From NCBI GenBank assembly GCA_963930655.1, contig OZ005621.1, positions 13,069,001-13,133,000 of the forward strand: 64,000 bases of DNA, given 5' to 3'. The notes under the pieces are model-generated. The model had not been told where the DNA came from. It searched no databases and was given only the letters and a program-made list of their open reading frames with translations. Position 1 is the stretch's first letter. The number at the start of each line of letters is the position of its first letter. Shown in pieces: positions 33,520-46,490 of this stretch. The DNA is from Myrica gale. Its lineage: Eukaryota; Streptophyta; Magnoliopsida; Fagales; Myricaceae. Position numbers and translations under genes: made by a program.

Positions 33520-33978
33520 TTCATAAAAAAAAATTGATCAGTTAATTTGTATTGTGCATTCATATGTTATTATGTCATTTAGTAAGTCTAAAATATTCTT
33601 AAATAATGTTTTGGGGATTTCCAGAACTATTGATGATTTTTTTCAAAATTTCAGCAAAATATTTTTGCCTGTGACTTTTCTGTGTTTTAAGTTTTTGCAT
33701 GTAGTTGCTGTGTAGTTTAAGTCTCTAACGTCAATGGTAGCGAGTATTTAGTGTGCAAATAAGGAATAGGCGCGTTGAGTTTATTTTAAAAAAACGCATG
33801 TGCTCATTTTTAAACCTAGCGTTCTCTCTCCTCGCAAGCGATACACACATTCCCCTCTCTTTGTGCCACATCTCACAAAAGTTGAATCTTTTGGAATTTT
33901 GTGAAGAAAACTTAGTTTAGTCACTCACTAAGTCAAGAAAAATGTATGATTACTATCTTTCTCTTTTCTTTAAAGATT
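33520..33978. other. Retroelement debris, no gene seen
   Basis: AT-rich sequence between the copia pol remnant and the long-TIR element. No motif is recognisable. Confidence 0.3.
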
Positions 33979-33986
33979 GGGAAATT

Positions 33987-36543
33987 GGCATTTTAGTCCC
34001 TGAGTTTTGGGCACTTTTTCAATTTAGTCATTCACTTTCAATGTTCAAAAATTTAGTCCTTAAGTATTCCTTTTTTTTTTACAAAAACACCCTTCCGTCA
34101 CTCATTCGTCCAAATAATTAACGGGGCTCTCTACCACTTCAGTAACGATGACACGTAGAATCACTTTGGTGCCAGATTAGCGGAACAACTCACCTCCTCA
34201 GAACGTCTTCGTCCTAGTTTTAATAGAAATGCAAACGAAATTTACCTAAATGCCCTTACACTCAAAACGCACTGCACCCATCTCATTTAAACGCAGCCAA
34301 AACAAAAACGCGGAAAAAAAGTGAAACACACCCATGTCATTGAAATTTTCCGAACGATGTCGTCTTGCCAAAACGGTGTCGCAGCATTAAACGCAACAGC
34401 AAAGGCAAAGAGAGTTCACTAAATTCGCAGATTTTTTAACGTTTTAAGAGTGCCAAAATTCCCTCCCACTGTGAGCCCTAGCGTGATCTGTTGTGAAACT
34501 TTGAAAATTCCCCTTTGCTACTATGTGTTTTCCTTTACCATCTGAGTTTAAATCAAAGCAGGAGCAAAATCCAAGTTTGGGTCGTGTGGACGCTGACGGA
34601 GGACGCTGATTACTCTCTACGAAGTGGGTCACTGGGCAGTGAATAATGTCGAGAGGTAAGGACCATTTTATTTTTTGTTTCTCAACAAATGCTTTGTGGA
34701 GTGAATGGGTCCCCTGTGTCGATACAGTGTTGGTCCTCTTGATGTTATTTAGTATTTTTTTATCATCACTGAAACTGAAAAGTTGCTAGGTACATAAAGA
34801 CAGTGTCTTTATTTCACCACCAAAACCGATAAGTTTGTTGTCTTTTAGTGGAGTCAGATTCTATTTTTTTAGTCATTGTTGAATGCTTGTCGTTATTTAG
34901 CATTTTCATCACTGAAATTGAAAAAGTATTTGTGTGTTTCTTTTCCGTGTATCTTGGCCCATAATCTAAGCCAAGCCACCTGATATAGAATTATTGGGGA
35001 AAAGAAGAAAAACACAAGTTGGAAGACAAATAAAGTATATGAAAAGAATTGTTTATTTTATGTATATTCTTATACACGTAAAACAATTAAATGAGAAGAA
35101 TGAGGTATGATTTTCTATGGAGAAAAAAAGAAGAAAATGAAATGAAGGACGTTGAAAAGAGAAGAAGAATTCCAAGAATCGGTGCCACTAGGTTCGCAAG
35201 AGTTTGGTACTGGAGAGTCTAACCAAGGTTGAGTGGTGCATCCTGTGTTGGGATGTAGTTGTTGTTTTAAGTGGATCTTAAGTGTTGTGTATATGATTGA
35301 CACTGGCAATATTTTGTGCTTATGAAGTAATTTGTATTTTGTGCACCTGGTAGTATTATGTTGTTTTGTATTTTGTATTTTGTGCACCTCATAGAAAATG
35401 CTTGAATTCTCTTTTTCACTTACAAAAAATTGTTTTATGAGTTTTTCTCGAGAGACTTCTGTCAAGGAATGATTTGACTTCCTTAAAACAACAAAATCAA
35501 TGAAGCAAAAAATGTCACCAAATCACTGAACCAAGCAGAACTATCAGACAACGTGAGGAAAACAATAGAGCAGAAAAATCAGTACTGGAACCAGCTAAAT
35601 CACATATCTTACTTCCTACATCACCAAATCAATGAAGCAAAAAATGTCATAAAACAATAAAAAAGGTTGTTAACCAGTAGCACATAAGTCTAGAAGAAGA
35701 AGCAAATATAGATAAAATCATTGTTAAGAAACTCTTATAGTAGACGCCATTCACACAAACTTCTATATCTACATCTAAATTTCCATATTTACATAAATGA
35801 TGTCTTTTGTTTATATAACACTCTCTACGTAGTTGTCTGATGGCCTATCACATTAAAACATTCTCATAAACAATTAGAATGCAAAAAAACAATTAGCACA
35901 ATCATTTGCTCGAATTAGAATCAAGATCCACAACATAAATAACAACCATTTTCACAATCCACCCAATACCAACAGCTAGAAACAACTAAGAAATTTCGAA
36001 ATGAACCAACTGAAAACCAACAAAAATCAATTCCTATCGGGTTCTACGACATGAACCAACTGAATCTAGCAACAAAACAAGGGAACCCAGATTTCGAACT
36101 GAATGACGTACCTTTTCGATGACATTTCGAAGCTCCTTTGCAACCCGGAACGAAGGATGGAATCGTTTGTAGCTACTATCGGGGGGAAATCTTCCTTTGT
36201 TTGTTGTTGCTATTGGAGGTTCTACAACAAATAAGAAAGGGGGAAATTTGGGTTTGTTGGGAGCTTTGCGCTTTGAGCGGTAGGAAGTGGGTTTGTTCTG
36301 CATTTTAGTTCTGTTCTGTTTTGCCAGGACGACAACGTTTAGTTTAGTTCAATGACGTATGGGTGCAGTGATGCCATGTGTCATCGTTGCTGACGTGGCA
36401 GAAAGCCCCGTTAATTATTTGGAAGGAGGAGTGAAGGAAGGGTGTTTTTGTAAAAAAAAAAGGAATACTCAAGGACTAAATTTTGAACATTGAAAGTGAA
36501 GGACTAAATTGAAAAGGTGCCCAAAATTCAGGGACTAAAACCC
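33987..36543. mobile_element. Mutator-like element with long terminal inverted repeats
   Basis: The left arm (CATTTTAGTCCCTGAGTTTT, then TTCAATTTAGTCATTCACTT) pairs with the right arm (AAATTCAGGGACTAAAAC read inward), and the pairing continues past GGGGCTTTCTGCCACGTCAGC-like sequence for roughly 200 bp. The ~2.1-kb interior has no transposase that I can recognise. Small open frames at 34444-34632 and 36034-36303 (minus) carry no known motif. Boundaries are approximate and no clear TSD was found. Arm wording resembles the fold-back element at 12440. Confidence 0.65.
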
Positions 36544-36945
36544 ATGTGATAATGAGTGTATACTATGATTTTCTTAAACCATGATTCATTCTTTCAAGAG
36601 ATTTTCAAATATTGCAAAATCTAGGGTTCAAAAAGTTTTCCCCTTTTCAAACATTCATTGAATCTTTTAAATTTTTTTATGAATCTTGTTAGTATTTGTC
36701 ATTATTGAGTAAGATTAGTTAATAATAATATTGTCTTGCTTAGTTGGCTTGCTTATGATGAAAATGATTGTTTATTGAAGTATATGGGCATTCGGGTTTC
36801 ACATGGTTCAAGTTTCTTTTATTATTTCAACCCTTATTCTATTCATGCGAGTTTGTGTTGAGATATTCTATGAATTTCAATGAGACTTTGTTATGTTTGA
36901 TTGATATTTTAAAATAGTTGTGGACTTCATTTGTAAAATTGTTTG

Positions 36946-38300
36946 TGTGAGTCCTAGTTTCAGGATTATGGCAACCCAAAAGGGGGGTGAATTGGTTTTC
37001 TAAAATTTTCGATATTAACCCCCAAAGTTGTGTTTGCAAGTAAAGTCTATTTTAGCACAAGTATATAATATGCAATAACTGTAAATAAGTGTTAAAGTAA
37101 GGAGAAGGGTAAGAGAAGCAAACACAGTATTTTTAGGTGGTTCAGAAAACCCGCCCAAATCCACCCCTCAAGCTCCTTCACCGAGCCTTGAGGTTTCTCC
37201 ACTATTCTTCAAATAGCTTTACACACTAGCTTCCGGGTGCTAGTGAACCGTACAAGTGTTTTCCCGGGATCAACACTCAAACTCACCCAAGTGGTTTTTC
37301 TGGCTCACCACTCACAACCTCACCAAGCTTGAGATATACACTCTCAAAGCATCTTATTTAGTGAATAACCTCACTAAAGGAAACACCTCTATTGGATAGG
37401 TAGATGGAAGAACAAAAACTCTATTGATAGAGTAGATATGAAAATGGAAGCTTTATCTCTTTATTCACACAAAGACAAAGATATGAAAGTGTATTTTGTG
37501 TGAATGCTATGAGAAATATAGAATAGAAATGTTTAGAATATTTCTCAAGTAGTTTAATATTTCTCAGGTTTAGAATGAATACCCAACGACCTTCCTATTA
37601 TATATTTCTCATATAGAATAGGAAGGTCGTTGGGTATTCATTTTAGACGAAATGAAGGTGTATTTATAGGCCACATATGAAAACTAGCCGTTTATAGCCG
37701 TTGGAAGTTTTTGCTAAAACGAGCCGGTCGAGCGCTACATGAACCGGTCGACCGCTTCAAGTTACCGTTACCCAACGGTCATATTGTCAGAAGCTTCATC
37801 GGCTCTTTTCTCAAAACCAACCGGTCGACCGCTACATGTGGCGGTCGAAGTACCGGTCGACCGCTTGAACAGCCGGTCAACCTCCTCAACTTAAGAATGA
37901 TCTGGTTCTTTTAAAAACAAGATTTTTTACCACCTTTTAAACACCAAATCTTGAAGACTTACTTCCCATAAGTATATGAAGGTTTGGAGGTTTGATTGAG
38001 ATGTTTTGAAACCTATAAAAATATTTTAATCTTTCAAACAAAACTTAAAACGGTTTATGCATGTTTTGAAAGATATGCAAGTGCGTGATTCAAATCCTTG
38101 TCAAATGTAAAATAAAGAGTTACAAGGATTATACCCTAAAGTCTTGAATCTTCACTTTAAGCTCCTTGCATCTTCTTGTTCTTTTTTCTTCAAGGTTTGA
38201 CTCTTTTCGTCAATTTGTCTTTGTCTTTGAAGATGTCCATTTTGTAGACTCATCCATTTATTGAAATCATCAAAATCTCGATTGTGCACAAAAGCCAACA
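36946..38300 (-). repeat. LTR of a copia-like element (~1.36 kb)
   Basis: On the minus strand it starts TGTTGGCTTTTGTGCACAAT at 38300, right after an AAAAAAGGGGGAGAT polypurine tract (38315-38301), and ends GAAACTAGGACTCACA at 36946. It contains several ACCGGTCGACCGCT repeats (37730-37880). The polypurine/TGTTGG junction is typical of SIRE/Tork copia LTRs. Confidence 0.6.
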
Positions 38301-38669
38301 ATCTCCCCCTTTTTTATGATGACAATAAAGTGATAGTTTTGGGATTACTCCCTCTATCTTTTGCAATTGGACAAACATTTAAAAACTTGAAGACAAAACA
38401 TTAGTAGCCATTGGATTCATAAAGAGTAATACAATTAAAACATAATCCAATTCAAAGGAGAATATATAGTCATCAAAACTATTAACACATTTCTCCCCCT
38501 TTGTCACATCAAAAAGACAAAGGATACATATCTTCCTCAAATATGCATTCTAAAAACAAAGGGAATCCAAACATGTAAACATTTAAGAATTCTCCCCTTT
38601 TGTCAATCAAAAAGAGAATGCATGGATATATATCAAAAGGTCATTTTTCATCCAAAAGAACAAGTTGTA

Positions 38670-38936
38670 GTTTTAAACGACAATTTCATTGCAATGGTAT
38701 AGAGGATGTCTAACGGGGACTCAAGAGTCCATCGCTATTTGTACCAGCCTCTTAGCTACCAATGACAATTTAAAAGGTCATTCTCAACCAAAAAGGTTTA
38801 AGCTCACAAAAATTTATCAAAGTACATGATTTTGTAAAAATGTTAGCTTATTAATGTTCCACTTTCATTGCAATGGTATAGAGGATGTCTAACGGGGACT
38901 CAAGAGTCCATCGCTATTTGTACCAACCTCTTAGAG
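38670..38936. repeat. Direct repeat of ~75 bp
   Basis: The block TTTCATTGCAATGGTATAGAGGATGTCTAACGGGGACTC through to TTTGTACCA.CCTCTTAG occurs at about 38685 and again at 38867 with near identity. It lies in the interior of the disrupted LTR element. Confidence 0.75.
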
Positions 38937-38937
38937 T

Positions 38938-39412
38938 TTTTGTTCTTCCATCTATCTATCCAATAGATGTGTTTCTTTTAGTGAGATTGTTCACTAAAGA
39001 AGAAGCTTTGAGAGTGTATATCTCAAGCTTGGTGAGATTGTGAGTGGTGAGCCAGAAAAACCACTTGGGTGGGTTTGAGTGTTGATCCCGGGGAAACACT
39101 TCTACGGTTCACTAGCACCCGGAAGCTAGTGTGTAAAGCTATTGGAGAATAGTGGAAAACCTCAAGGCTCGGTGAAGGAGCTTGAGGGGTGGATGTAGGC
39201 GGGTTTGCCGAACCACCTTAAAATACTGTGTTTTCTTCTCTTACCCTTCTCCTTACTTTAGCCCTTATTTACAGTTTCGCATATTGTATACTTGTGCTAA
39301 AGTAGTATTTACTTGCAAACACAACTTTGGGGGTCAATACCGAAAAGTTTAGAAAACCAATTCACCCTCAATCTTGAGTTGCCTTAATCCTGAAACTAGG
39401 ACTCACAATAAT
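38938..39412 (+). repeat. Inverted LTR fragment
   Basis: This is the reverse complement of about 36950-37420, for example GTGAGTGGTGAGCCAGAAAAACC and the terminal CTGAAACTAGGACTCACA. Together with the LTR at 36946 it makes a head-to-head inverted pair about 2.5 kb across. Divergence between arms is visible (several substitutions per 100 bp), so this is not a recent duplication. Confidence 0.8.
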
Positions 39413-39580
39413 GTGATGTTTCGGTTTCAATGGATTACCTAAAATTGTTGTCTTATTCTTCGTGTATGTTATAAGTAGCTTGGTAGGTTAATTATTCTAT
39501 AAATAAGATTTGTTAAGCATACTAGGACTCTTTGTTATAAATGGTATTAGTTTTAATACTAATATGTTGTTCTTATACAA

Positions 39581-40930
39581 ATGGTACGTGTTAAACTTGT
39601 TATTGCTAAGAATGCCCAGAATCAGTCTAAGAGCTCCAAACAGCCATCTCCAATACTAAAAAACGTGTTGGACCCTCTACTGAACCAGTTTCAAAGCGAA
39701 CTAAGAGTCAAGTTGTTCAAGCTTCTACAAGGTTCACAAAGGGGAAAGGAGAAAGAGACAACTTCTCCTCCTCCTACTCCAGCTGAATATGATTCCACCA
39801 GATTCCTCAAAGTTGAACCTGAAGAACTTTTCACGAAGAAGATTAGTAAGAAGGATTTGATCATAGAAAGAGAAGTCTTCTTGGAAGAACTCTCTCAGAT
39901 GCATATTTCTGAGAGATTCTTATCTCGAGTCTTTTACTATTTTCTTTCGTGGTCAATTGATTCTTTTATACTTGCTCATTGACTAAGGATACATAGGGTT
40001 CATAAACCTACTTATCCATATTCGGCTAAGACTCGTCCTACACCATCTGTTATTGCAAATTACTTAGTTGAAAAGAAATTAACCTTTCATGAAAAAGAGT
40101 TTTTCCAAATTACTTAGCTAAATTCTTTTCTTTAATTACTTGATTATTAGTAGGATTATTTCTACTAATAGTTTCCCAAATAAGCATTTATCAGCTTTGT
40201 ATTTTGCAAGAATGTGTTTCTTATATGCTTTCTTGGTTGGTGATTGTATTGATCTTTCCTCTCACATTTGTGCACATATGGTTAAGGTGTTTCATTCTAA
40301 ATCTACTACAAACAGATTGTCATATTCTTGTTTGATAATGAAATTTCTTGCTGTAAACCATATTACCATCCTCGGGAAGAACCTAGACGGAAACTTTTTA
40401 GTGGTTTTGGTTTAGCTACAATCACTAAAAGTGAATCCCACAAAGGGCGAAAGAAAAACCACTACTTCCATTGATCCTCTATGTGGTCCTTTAAGTTTTG
40501 ATTTATCTTACATGGTTGAAGCTTTAAAGCTTCTCACTGAGAGATCTAATGTCTCTGCTTCTATTTAGTCTTCCATTTTTGCTGCTATTTAATTTTTTAA
40601 ACTGCATATGATGAAATTGGTAGTTGATGTGACTCTCATTAGAATACAATTGAATGTTACTGAAAAGATGAGGAGTCAAGTACAGCTGGCGCTCAAGAAG
40701 AACCTACTAGGGTTGACAAGGATATGGATCATTTGTTACTGCCGACGAAGAAGATGAAGACGTTATTGCCTCTGCCACTTCTGATGAAGAAAAATATGTT
40801 TAGACCCTATTTTGGCTACTTCCTGACAAAAATGAGGAATAGTTTTGGTGGTCTGTTGGTTGGCGGTTGGGGTTTGGCTATTGTCTTTGGATGGGTTTTG
40901 CTGGCTGCTGTCTATGGATGTGACTAGTTG
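39581..40930 (+). pseudogene. Possible envelope-like ORF remnant of a SIRE-type copia
   Basis: An open frame of 133 codons begins MVRVKLVIAKNAQNQ and continues through a basic, Ser/Pro-rich part (GKEKETTSPPPTPAEYDSTRF) to FLEELSQMHISERF. After stops, NRLSYSCLIMKFLAVNHITI and an acidic Glu/Lys-rich tail follow. This pattern resembles the third ORF that lies downstream of pol in plant SIRE/Maximus copia elements, and a copia pol remnant lies upstream on the same strand. The link is inferred; no single motif proves it, and the frame is broken several times. Confidence 0.4.
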
Positions 40931-41465
40931 TGTTACTGTTTTTATATCATTTTGATGGATTTAAGTTATTTTATGGTTTCTGTGTTTGAACAATATGATT
41001 TTATGGTTTATGTTCTGAACAATATGATTTTTGTTTAGAGATAGTTTTAAAACTCTTTGATGTTTCTTTGTAGTTTTGAAACGATGCCTTTTTGTATTGA
41101 TTTTTTTAAACTCTTGAGAGTATATGTTTTTTAAAAAATTTCAGTTGATGTAGAAGTTTCTAGTTTCAGTATTTTAATTGCTGCTTAGTTTAATTAGCAT
41201 TTTATAGCATTTATTATATGAGTTGCTAATGTTAATTGTTTCTTGTTGGAAGGTGATATAAGTCGTTCTATGAGATAAAGGGTGATGCCCTCTCTATATA
41301 TATTACTTATCTCAGGGGGATATTGGTAATTTTTGGTTCACAACTTATTCAATTGTAGTTGTTATACTTGTGTGATTTGATTAACTCGAAACTAATGAGG
41401 TTTATGTTAGTTTTTGTGTTGTTGAGATTGTATTATACAGGTTTGATAATCTTAGGAATAATGTT

Positions 41466-41470
41466 GTATA
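41466..41470. repeat. 5-bp TSD of solo LTR (left)
   Basis: GTATA, repeated at 42727-42731. Confidence 0.8.
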
Positions 41471-42726
41471 TGTAAGGATCGTGCAGCAGAAATCCCTGGA
41501 TCGTAGAAATCTAGCAGCCCAAGCATTATGCCTCATTCAGATCCATTCACACAGTTCTTGAGAGAGAGATAGAGTTCTAGAGAGAGAACAATTCTCGTGA
41601 AAATGAATTCTCTCTATCTCAAATGAAATTCTGAGCTATTTATAGTGGCTTCTTCAGAACTTCTCCTGTGCTTATGCATGAGATCTTTAGGGATCTCAAA
41701 TCTCGGTCGTATGATCATCATGAAAAACTATTTTTCATTTAACTCGTATATTCTGTATTCCAAATTTATGGGCTTTTACAAATTGTGATAATGTCCATTA
41801 ACATATTACAATTGACCCCCCGAGATAGTGAGACTATTTTCGTGATATCCATTTTGCTAACAATTATTTGTTTATGTATCCTTACACCGTACTATATTCC
41901 ACATGAGCTAATAAGACTGAAATAATATCACTGATTAAGTCCCTAGCTCATATAATTCTTAGTTCACAATCTGTAACTCGTTGAACTCTCAAATTGTTTC
42001 TAAAACAATTTTACAAATAAATATATAATATATATTAATTTCAAAAAGCATTTTCGCAAAAATCCATTGGCCAGTGATTTCTTTTCGAGTCCAACTCTAT
42101 ACAAATATACTGAATATACTCTCACAAAAAGACTGGTGGATTCTTTGTTGAACATTTACACAAGTTCATTTATCATATATAAGACCCAACGTTGTCTGGA
42201 ATATTTAACCTAGAAAGATCATCACCAAATGACTCAGTCAAAGTACAAGTACACAACAAACAGACCTGCATAAACCTCTCAGGTCTAAGGATATAATAAA
42301 CTAATTGTGTTGAATGCCTCCTTAACATCATTGATCACTTCCAGAAGGTATTCATATGTGATCTCGTTTAGTGCATGTACTCTTAGAGTGCACCCACTCG
42401 TCTACTTAAGATCACTACCTCAATGACAGAGTCCATCATCCTATTTTAATAGAGGCACAACAAGTGTAGACCTATTTGTACATAAATATGTATCTCGGTC
42501 TAAAACAACTGTCAAGTGAAGAAGGAACCGAAAAGTCATACTCCCCGCCTTTTGATTCATTAATCATCGGCATGATTTTTTTACAATTTCACTTAACAAT
42601 ATAACTGTGTAACATCTCATGTTACAACATTATACCCAATAAAAAGTAATAAATACATGTGACGATAAAAGAAATAATTATCTCATAATTATTCTAATAA
42701 CTGGTTTTGAGGGCATATTTTCAACA
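41471..42726 (-). repeat. Solo LTR of a copia-type retrotransposon
   Basis: 1256 bp bounded by TG...CA: on the minus strand TGTTGAAAATATGCCC... to ...GCACGATCCTTACA, with a GTATA duplication on both sides. There is no internal region or second LTR nearby, so an original element was lost by LTR-LTR recombination. On the minus strand CTATTTATAG-like sequence near 41640 could be its promoter TATA. A diverged relative lies at 59118-60605. Confidence 0.85.
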
Positions 42727-42731
42727 GTATA

Positions 42732-43900
42732 GGTTGTTGGTCTCATTGTAAATGGATTTTGTCGTGGTAATCCACATAATTCACGTTTTTAGAGGCTAGG
42801 TTTGTTTTGTCATGAAGTTTGCCTAATAGGGAGATTGAAAATGTACTTAGTCGGTATATAACTTCATGGTTGTATTTGTGTTTTATTTCTAGAGATTTAA
42901 GTATGTTAAAGCACTGTATGGTTCGAGCTTTTCAACGACGTACGAGTGTGTTTATAGCATTTGTATTTTGTTTGAAGTCTTTCTACTGTTTGACAACGTG
43001 AAGTTGGAGTGCTAACAATTTTGATGTTGGCAAAGTTTGTTCGGAGTTTGCTTGAGGTTTACCAAGAACTACGTAAGCTAGCCTGAACATTTCTAACTGC
43101 TTTTGGAATGCCCCCAAATTAACTGCCTACGTAATTCCCACCTTAGAAGCTTAAGATATAAAAATTATTTTCTCCCATTTTGTCTTTTAGAACAAATTAC
43201 GTTCCTTTTGTATTTTCAGAGAATAAGCCTCCATTGTCATCTTCTCCAAGACTCTTTGTTATTGTTTCTTAGTTTACTTTGTACTAACTAAAGTGTACCA
43301 GAAAAATATTGTACCTATCCTTTAGTTTCTATTGGTGTTTTTTATCACGCAAAGTTTACCCGCTTAGGTTTTAGGGTTTACTAGAAGTTCTGGTTCCTAA
43401 GATGGTTTGTGTGACTTTGGTCTGGTAGCAGTGATAGTGAAGGTTCAATGAGCAGATTACGTATAAGATTAGTGGTGAAGGTTCTAGTGTGTTTGAATGG
43501 AGGAGATCGAGTCTTAGTCCTTGCAAAGAGTGTAGATCCAGATTCAAAATTTAGATAAGAAATTCGGTGAGTTAGAGTATCAAGGGGATTTGTGTACGTC
43601 TAACGGAACACCATGTAACTTTGAGTTCTCAAACTAGTGAATATCTTTCCCGACCACAAGGCCCGTAAAGTTTTTCTTCTTGAAGTTTGTCTTCAATAGG
43701 TTTCTCTTCGCAACCATTCCGTGTGTTATGTGTGTGTGATTGAATTGATTTTCATTGTTGAATTGTTAAATTTAGATTGAATATAAATCTGTCCAATATT
43801 GTCTTTAGTTAAAAGATAGTTTTTTCTGAATGTCTTGAAGCTTTGATAAAAAGATTTACTGCTTCATAGTTTCATTTGTTATCCGCATATATAGAATCTT
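42732..43900. other. Retroelement debris, no gene seen
   Basis: Short open frames only. The composition and position suggest the 3' part of the older SIRE-like element into which the solo LTR inserted, but I find no motif to prove it. Confidence 0.3.
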
Positions 43901-43902
43901 AG

Positions 43903-44296
43903 GGGATGTTCGTTTGAAAAAAAATCTAGGCAACAAATGAATGCAACAAAATTCACAAAAACGAACATCCACAATCTCAAAAAATCATACACAAACACCA
44001 TTACCTTTAACACAATATTCAACAACATTTCACACAAACTCCAATATATTTTCAAAAAAAATTCTAACAAATTTTCTCTCTCCATACTTTTTCAGCAAAA
44101 TTCAATACTTTTTTATTAAAAAATTACATCAAATAATCTCTCTCTACATTTTTTACAAATTCCAATAAAAATTAAATATCTTTAAAATTTTACACAAAAA
44201 CCTATAAAAACTCCAATATACATAAATATTCACAATTTTATAAAAAAAATCGTAAAATTCTTACAATTTTTTTTATAAAACTAACATCCTCCAAGT
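43903..44296. mobile_element. AT-rich MITE with GGATGTTCGTTT/AAACTAACATCC ends
   Basis: The left end GGGGATGTTCGTTTGAAAAAAAA pairs with the right end TTTTTTTATAAAACTAACATCCTCC. The interior is AT-rich and contains a second pair, AAAACGAACATCC, at 43956-43971. The same terminal word appears at 61273-61939. Confidence 0.6.
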
Positions 44297-46060
44297 TAAG
44301 ATTTGGGTTCTTTCGATCCCATTGTCGCACACCCATGCGCCCTCATTCTACACATTGTTTTTCCCCTTTTTCCATATAACCCTGATTGCAACGAAGAGAA
44401 CGCACGCTGCGCCCAGTGTTGTCTGTTAGATGTGGCTCAGGAGTTTCAAGCGTAGGCGATGTCGACGTTCATGCTGCTGAAGAAAGGGAAGGATGCGGAC
44501 AAGGTGGTTGGTGACAAGAAGGATGAGCTCGAGAAGAAGATCGAGAAGTATAGGGCTTCTTGAATCTCGACTTTGATCGTCGCTGTATCATTCGATTTCA
44601 ATCTCTCATTTCCAAAATATTCCATTGTGATGGTGACGATTGTTCTAATATCTGGTCAATTTGATGAATAAATGATATATTGTAATTCAATTGTATCTTA
44701 TTTGCTTTTGTTTTTTCTTGGTATTTGCTTGCCTGTGATTTTCTTGTCACTTTATTTGGACATGAGGACAAGGGATGACATATTCGAATCTGGTTGTACT
44801 TTGTTTTCGATCCCAAAGAGCCCGAGTGAATGATAGACATGCATGATAGAATCGATGTCGCTTGGCCATTTTGGCGGCGCTTATACAAAGAATAGTATTC
44901 TCAATTACCATGAACCAGTGTCATAGGTTCAAGAGCAGATGTCTGGTAACTAACATGTTGTATTGTAGGCGGATTGTGGTTTATTCATTCGGATGGCAAG
45001 TTAACTCTGTTCTTCTAAGCCTGTTAGTGATTGTAAATATCACCTGGGTGATTTCGTCTCTGTTAGGGTTCGCGAAAGGGGGGAAAGGGGAAAAGGAGGG
45101 GATGAATGAAAGGCATCGAATCTCAATTTAGGAATTTTAGACGCTTATACCAAAATGGTGCGCTCAAGTAAAATGGGTGAAATAAAAATGCCAAACTACA
45201 GGTCGTTTTGGGCGTTAGTGATTAGGGGAGGAGTGACAGTGGAAACAACTGCTAACATGGCGAATGTTGCTGACGTGTCAAGGGATCTCGTTAGTCAAAC
45301 CAATAGTCAACAGACGAAATGACTAATTTATCAAAGGGATATCTTAGTGATTGAAATTGAAAAAAATGAAACCTAATGATTAATTCGTAAAAAGGGGTAA
45401 AACACAATGACTACATTTTCTAAAAATTAATTTGCATTTTTCTCTTAATTTCCATTAGGCGTGAGTTTGGTTTGGGCATTTAAAAAAAATGAAAATATCA
45501 TGTATTATCTCTAGCTTTCTCACAATTTTTTTAAAATATTGATATTTTTTTTTACCTTTTCACCTACATCATTATTTAACAACTCAATCCTCCTCAGTCT
45601 AAAAGCTTATAACAATCTACAATAATATTTTACACTAATTTTTTTACAAAACTCAATAAAATTACAATCTTTTGTATTTTCACTACATTTTCTAAATATT
45701 TAAACTATTTACCGTTTGAAAACGCCTTCTTTATTTAATAAAAAATTTGAATTAGTTGTGTTTTTAAACTACTTTTAGAATAGTGAAATTTTTTATGATA
45801 GTTAGACCTTGTTTGGAAGTAGGATCGAGACTTTTGCTCTGGACCAAGGTCTAGTTTTAAGACTTGTTTAAAACATCCGTTTTTGGGAACGACCATGGAC
45901 TTCGAATCGGTTTGGGACCAGCTTCCTCGTATCCACGTGGCAACTTCGGATGTGGCTGTCAGAACTACAAAAATAACGTTAAGAATTGACATACTTTTAC
46001 CACAGCAGAGACAATGCAAGTCAAGCTTGCTTTGCACAATTCAAAAAGTCCACATAATTA
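44297..46060. other. Intergenic DNA with a half Mutator-like arm
   Basis: Apart from the short frame at 44459 there is no gene. 45290-45430 carries wording like the FOLD-back arms (GACGAAATGACTAATTTATCA, AACCTAATGATTAATTCG), with no opposite arm found. 45470-45790 is AT-rich MITE-like sequence. Confidence 0.35.
44459..44563 (+). other. Short open frame MSTFMLLKKGKDADK, 34 codons
   Basis: ATG at 44459 to TGA at 44563 encodes a Lys/Glu-rich peptide with KKDELEKKIEKYRAS. The preceding ~150 bp looks 5'-UTR-like. It could be the 5' piece of a duplicated or retroposed gene, or noise. I do not recognise it. Confidence 0.2.
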
Positions 46061-46069
46061 GACTGTTTT

Positions 46070-46415
46070 TCAGAAGTAAAGTTTTAGAGTTGTTAAAATT
46101 TTAGGTATTAGGGTGATAAAAAAATGAACAGAGATTTAATTTTTTATATTTTATAGTAAAAAATAATGATTTAATGGAAAGAGAGATATTTTATTGTAAT
46201 TTTTTATTGTGTTAAAATTTTAAGAGATGTAAAATTTTAAGTGTCAAAAGGAGCCTTAAGACAGTAGTTGTGTTTGAAAGTAAAAAATTTAGGGTTAAAA
46301 ATTTTAGGTATTGAAGTTTATGAAAAAGGAAAGATATTTTATGAAATTTGATGAAAAAATGAGAGATTATTTTATAATTGTGTAAAAATTTTGAGGGGTG
46401 AAAATTAGCCTAATA
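46070..46415. repeat. Two AT-rich MITE copies in reverse orientation
   Basis: 46070-46256 reads AAAGTTTTAGAG...TTAAAATTTTAGGTATT...GGAAAGAGAGATATTTTATTGTAATTTTTTATTGTG, the reverse complement of the phrase order at 46491 and 47472. A second, shorter copy follows at 46262-46415. Neither codes. Confidence 0.55.
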
Positions 46416-46490
46416 ATTGGCTTCATGTCATTTTCTCTCCGTACGAGTTATGGAATGAAAAAAAAGAACCTGTTTGAAAGACTAAGCTCC

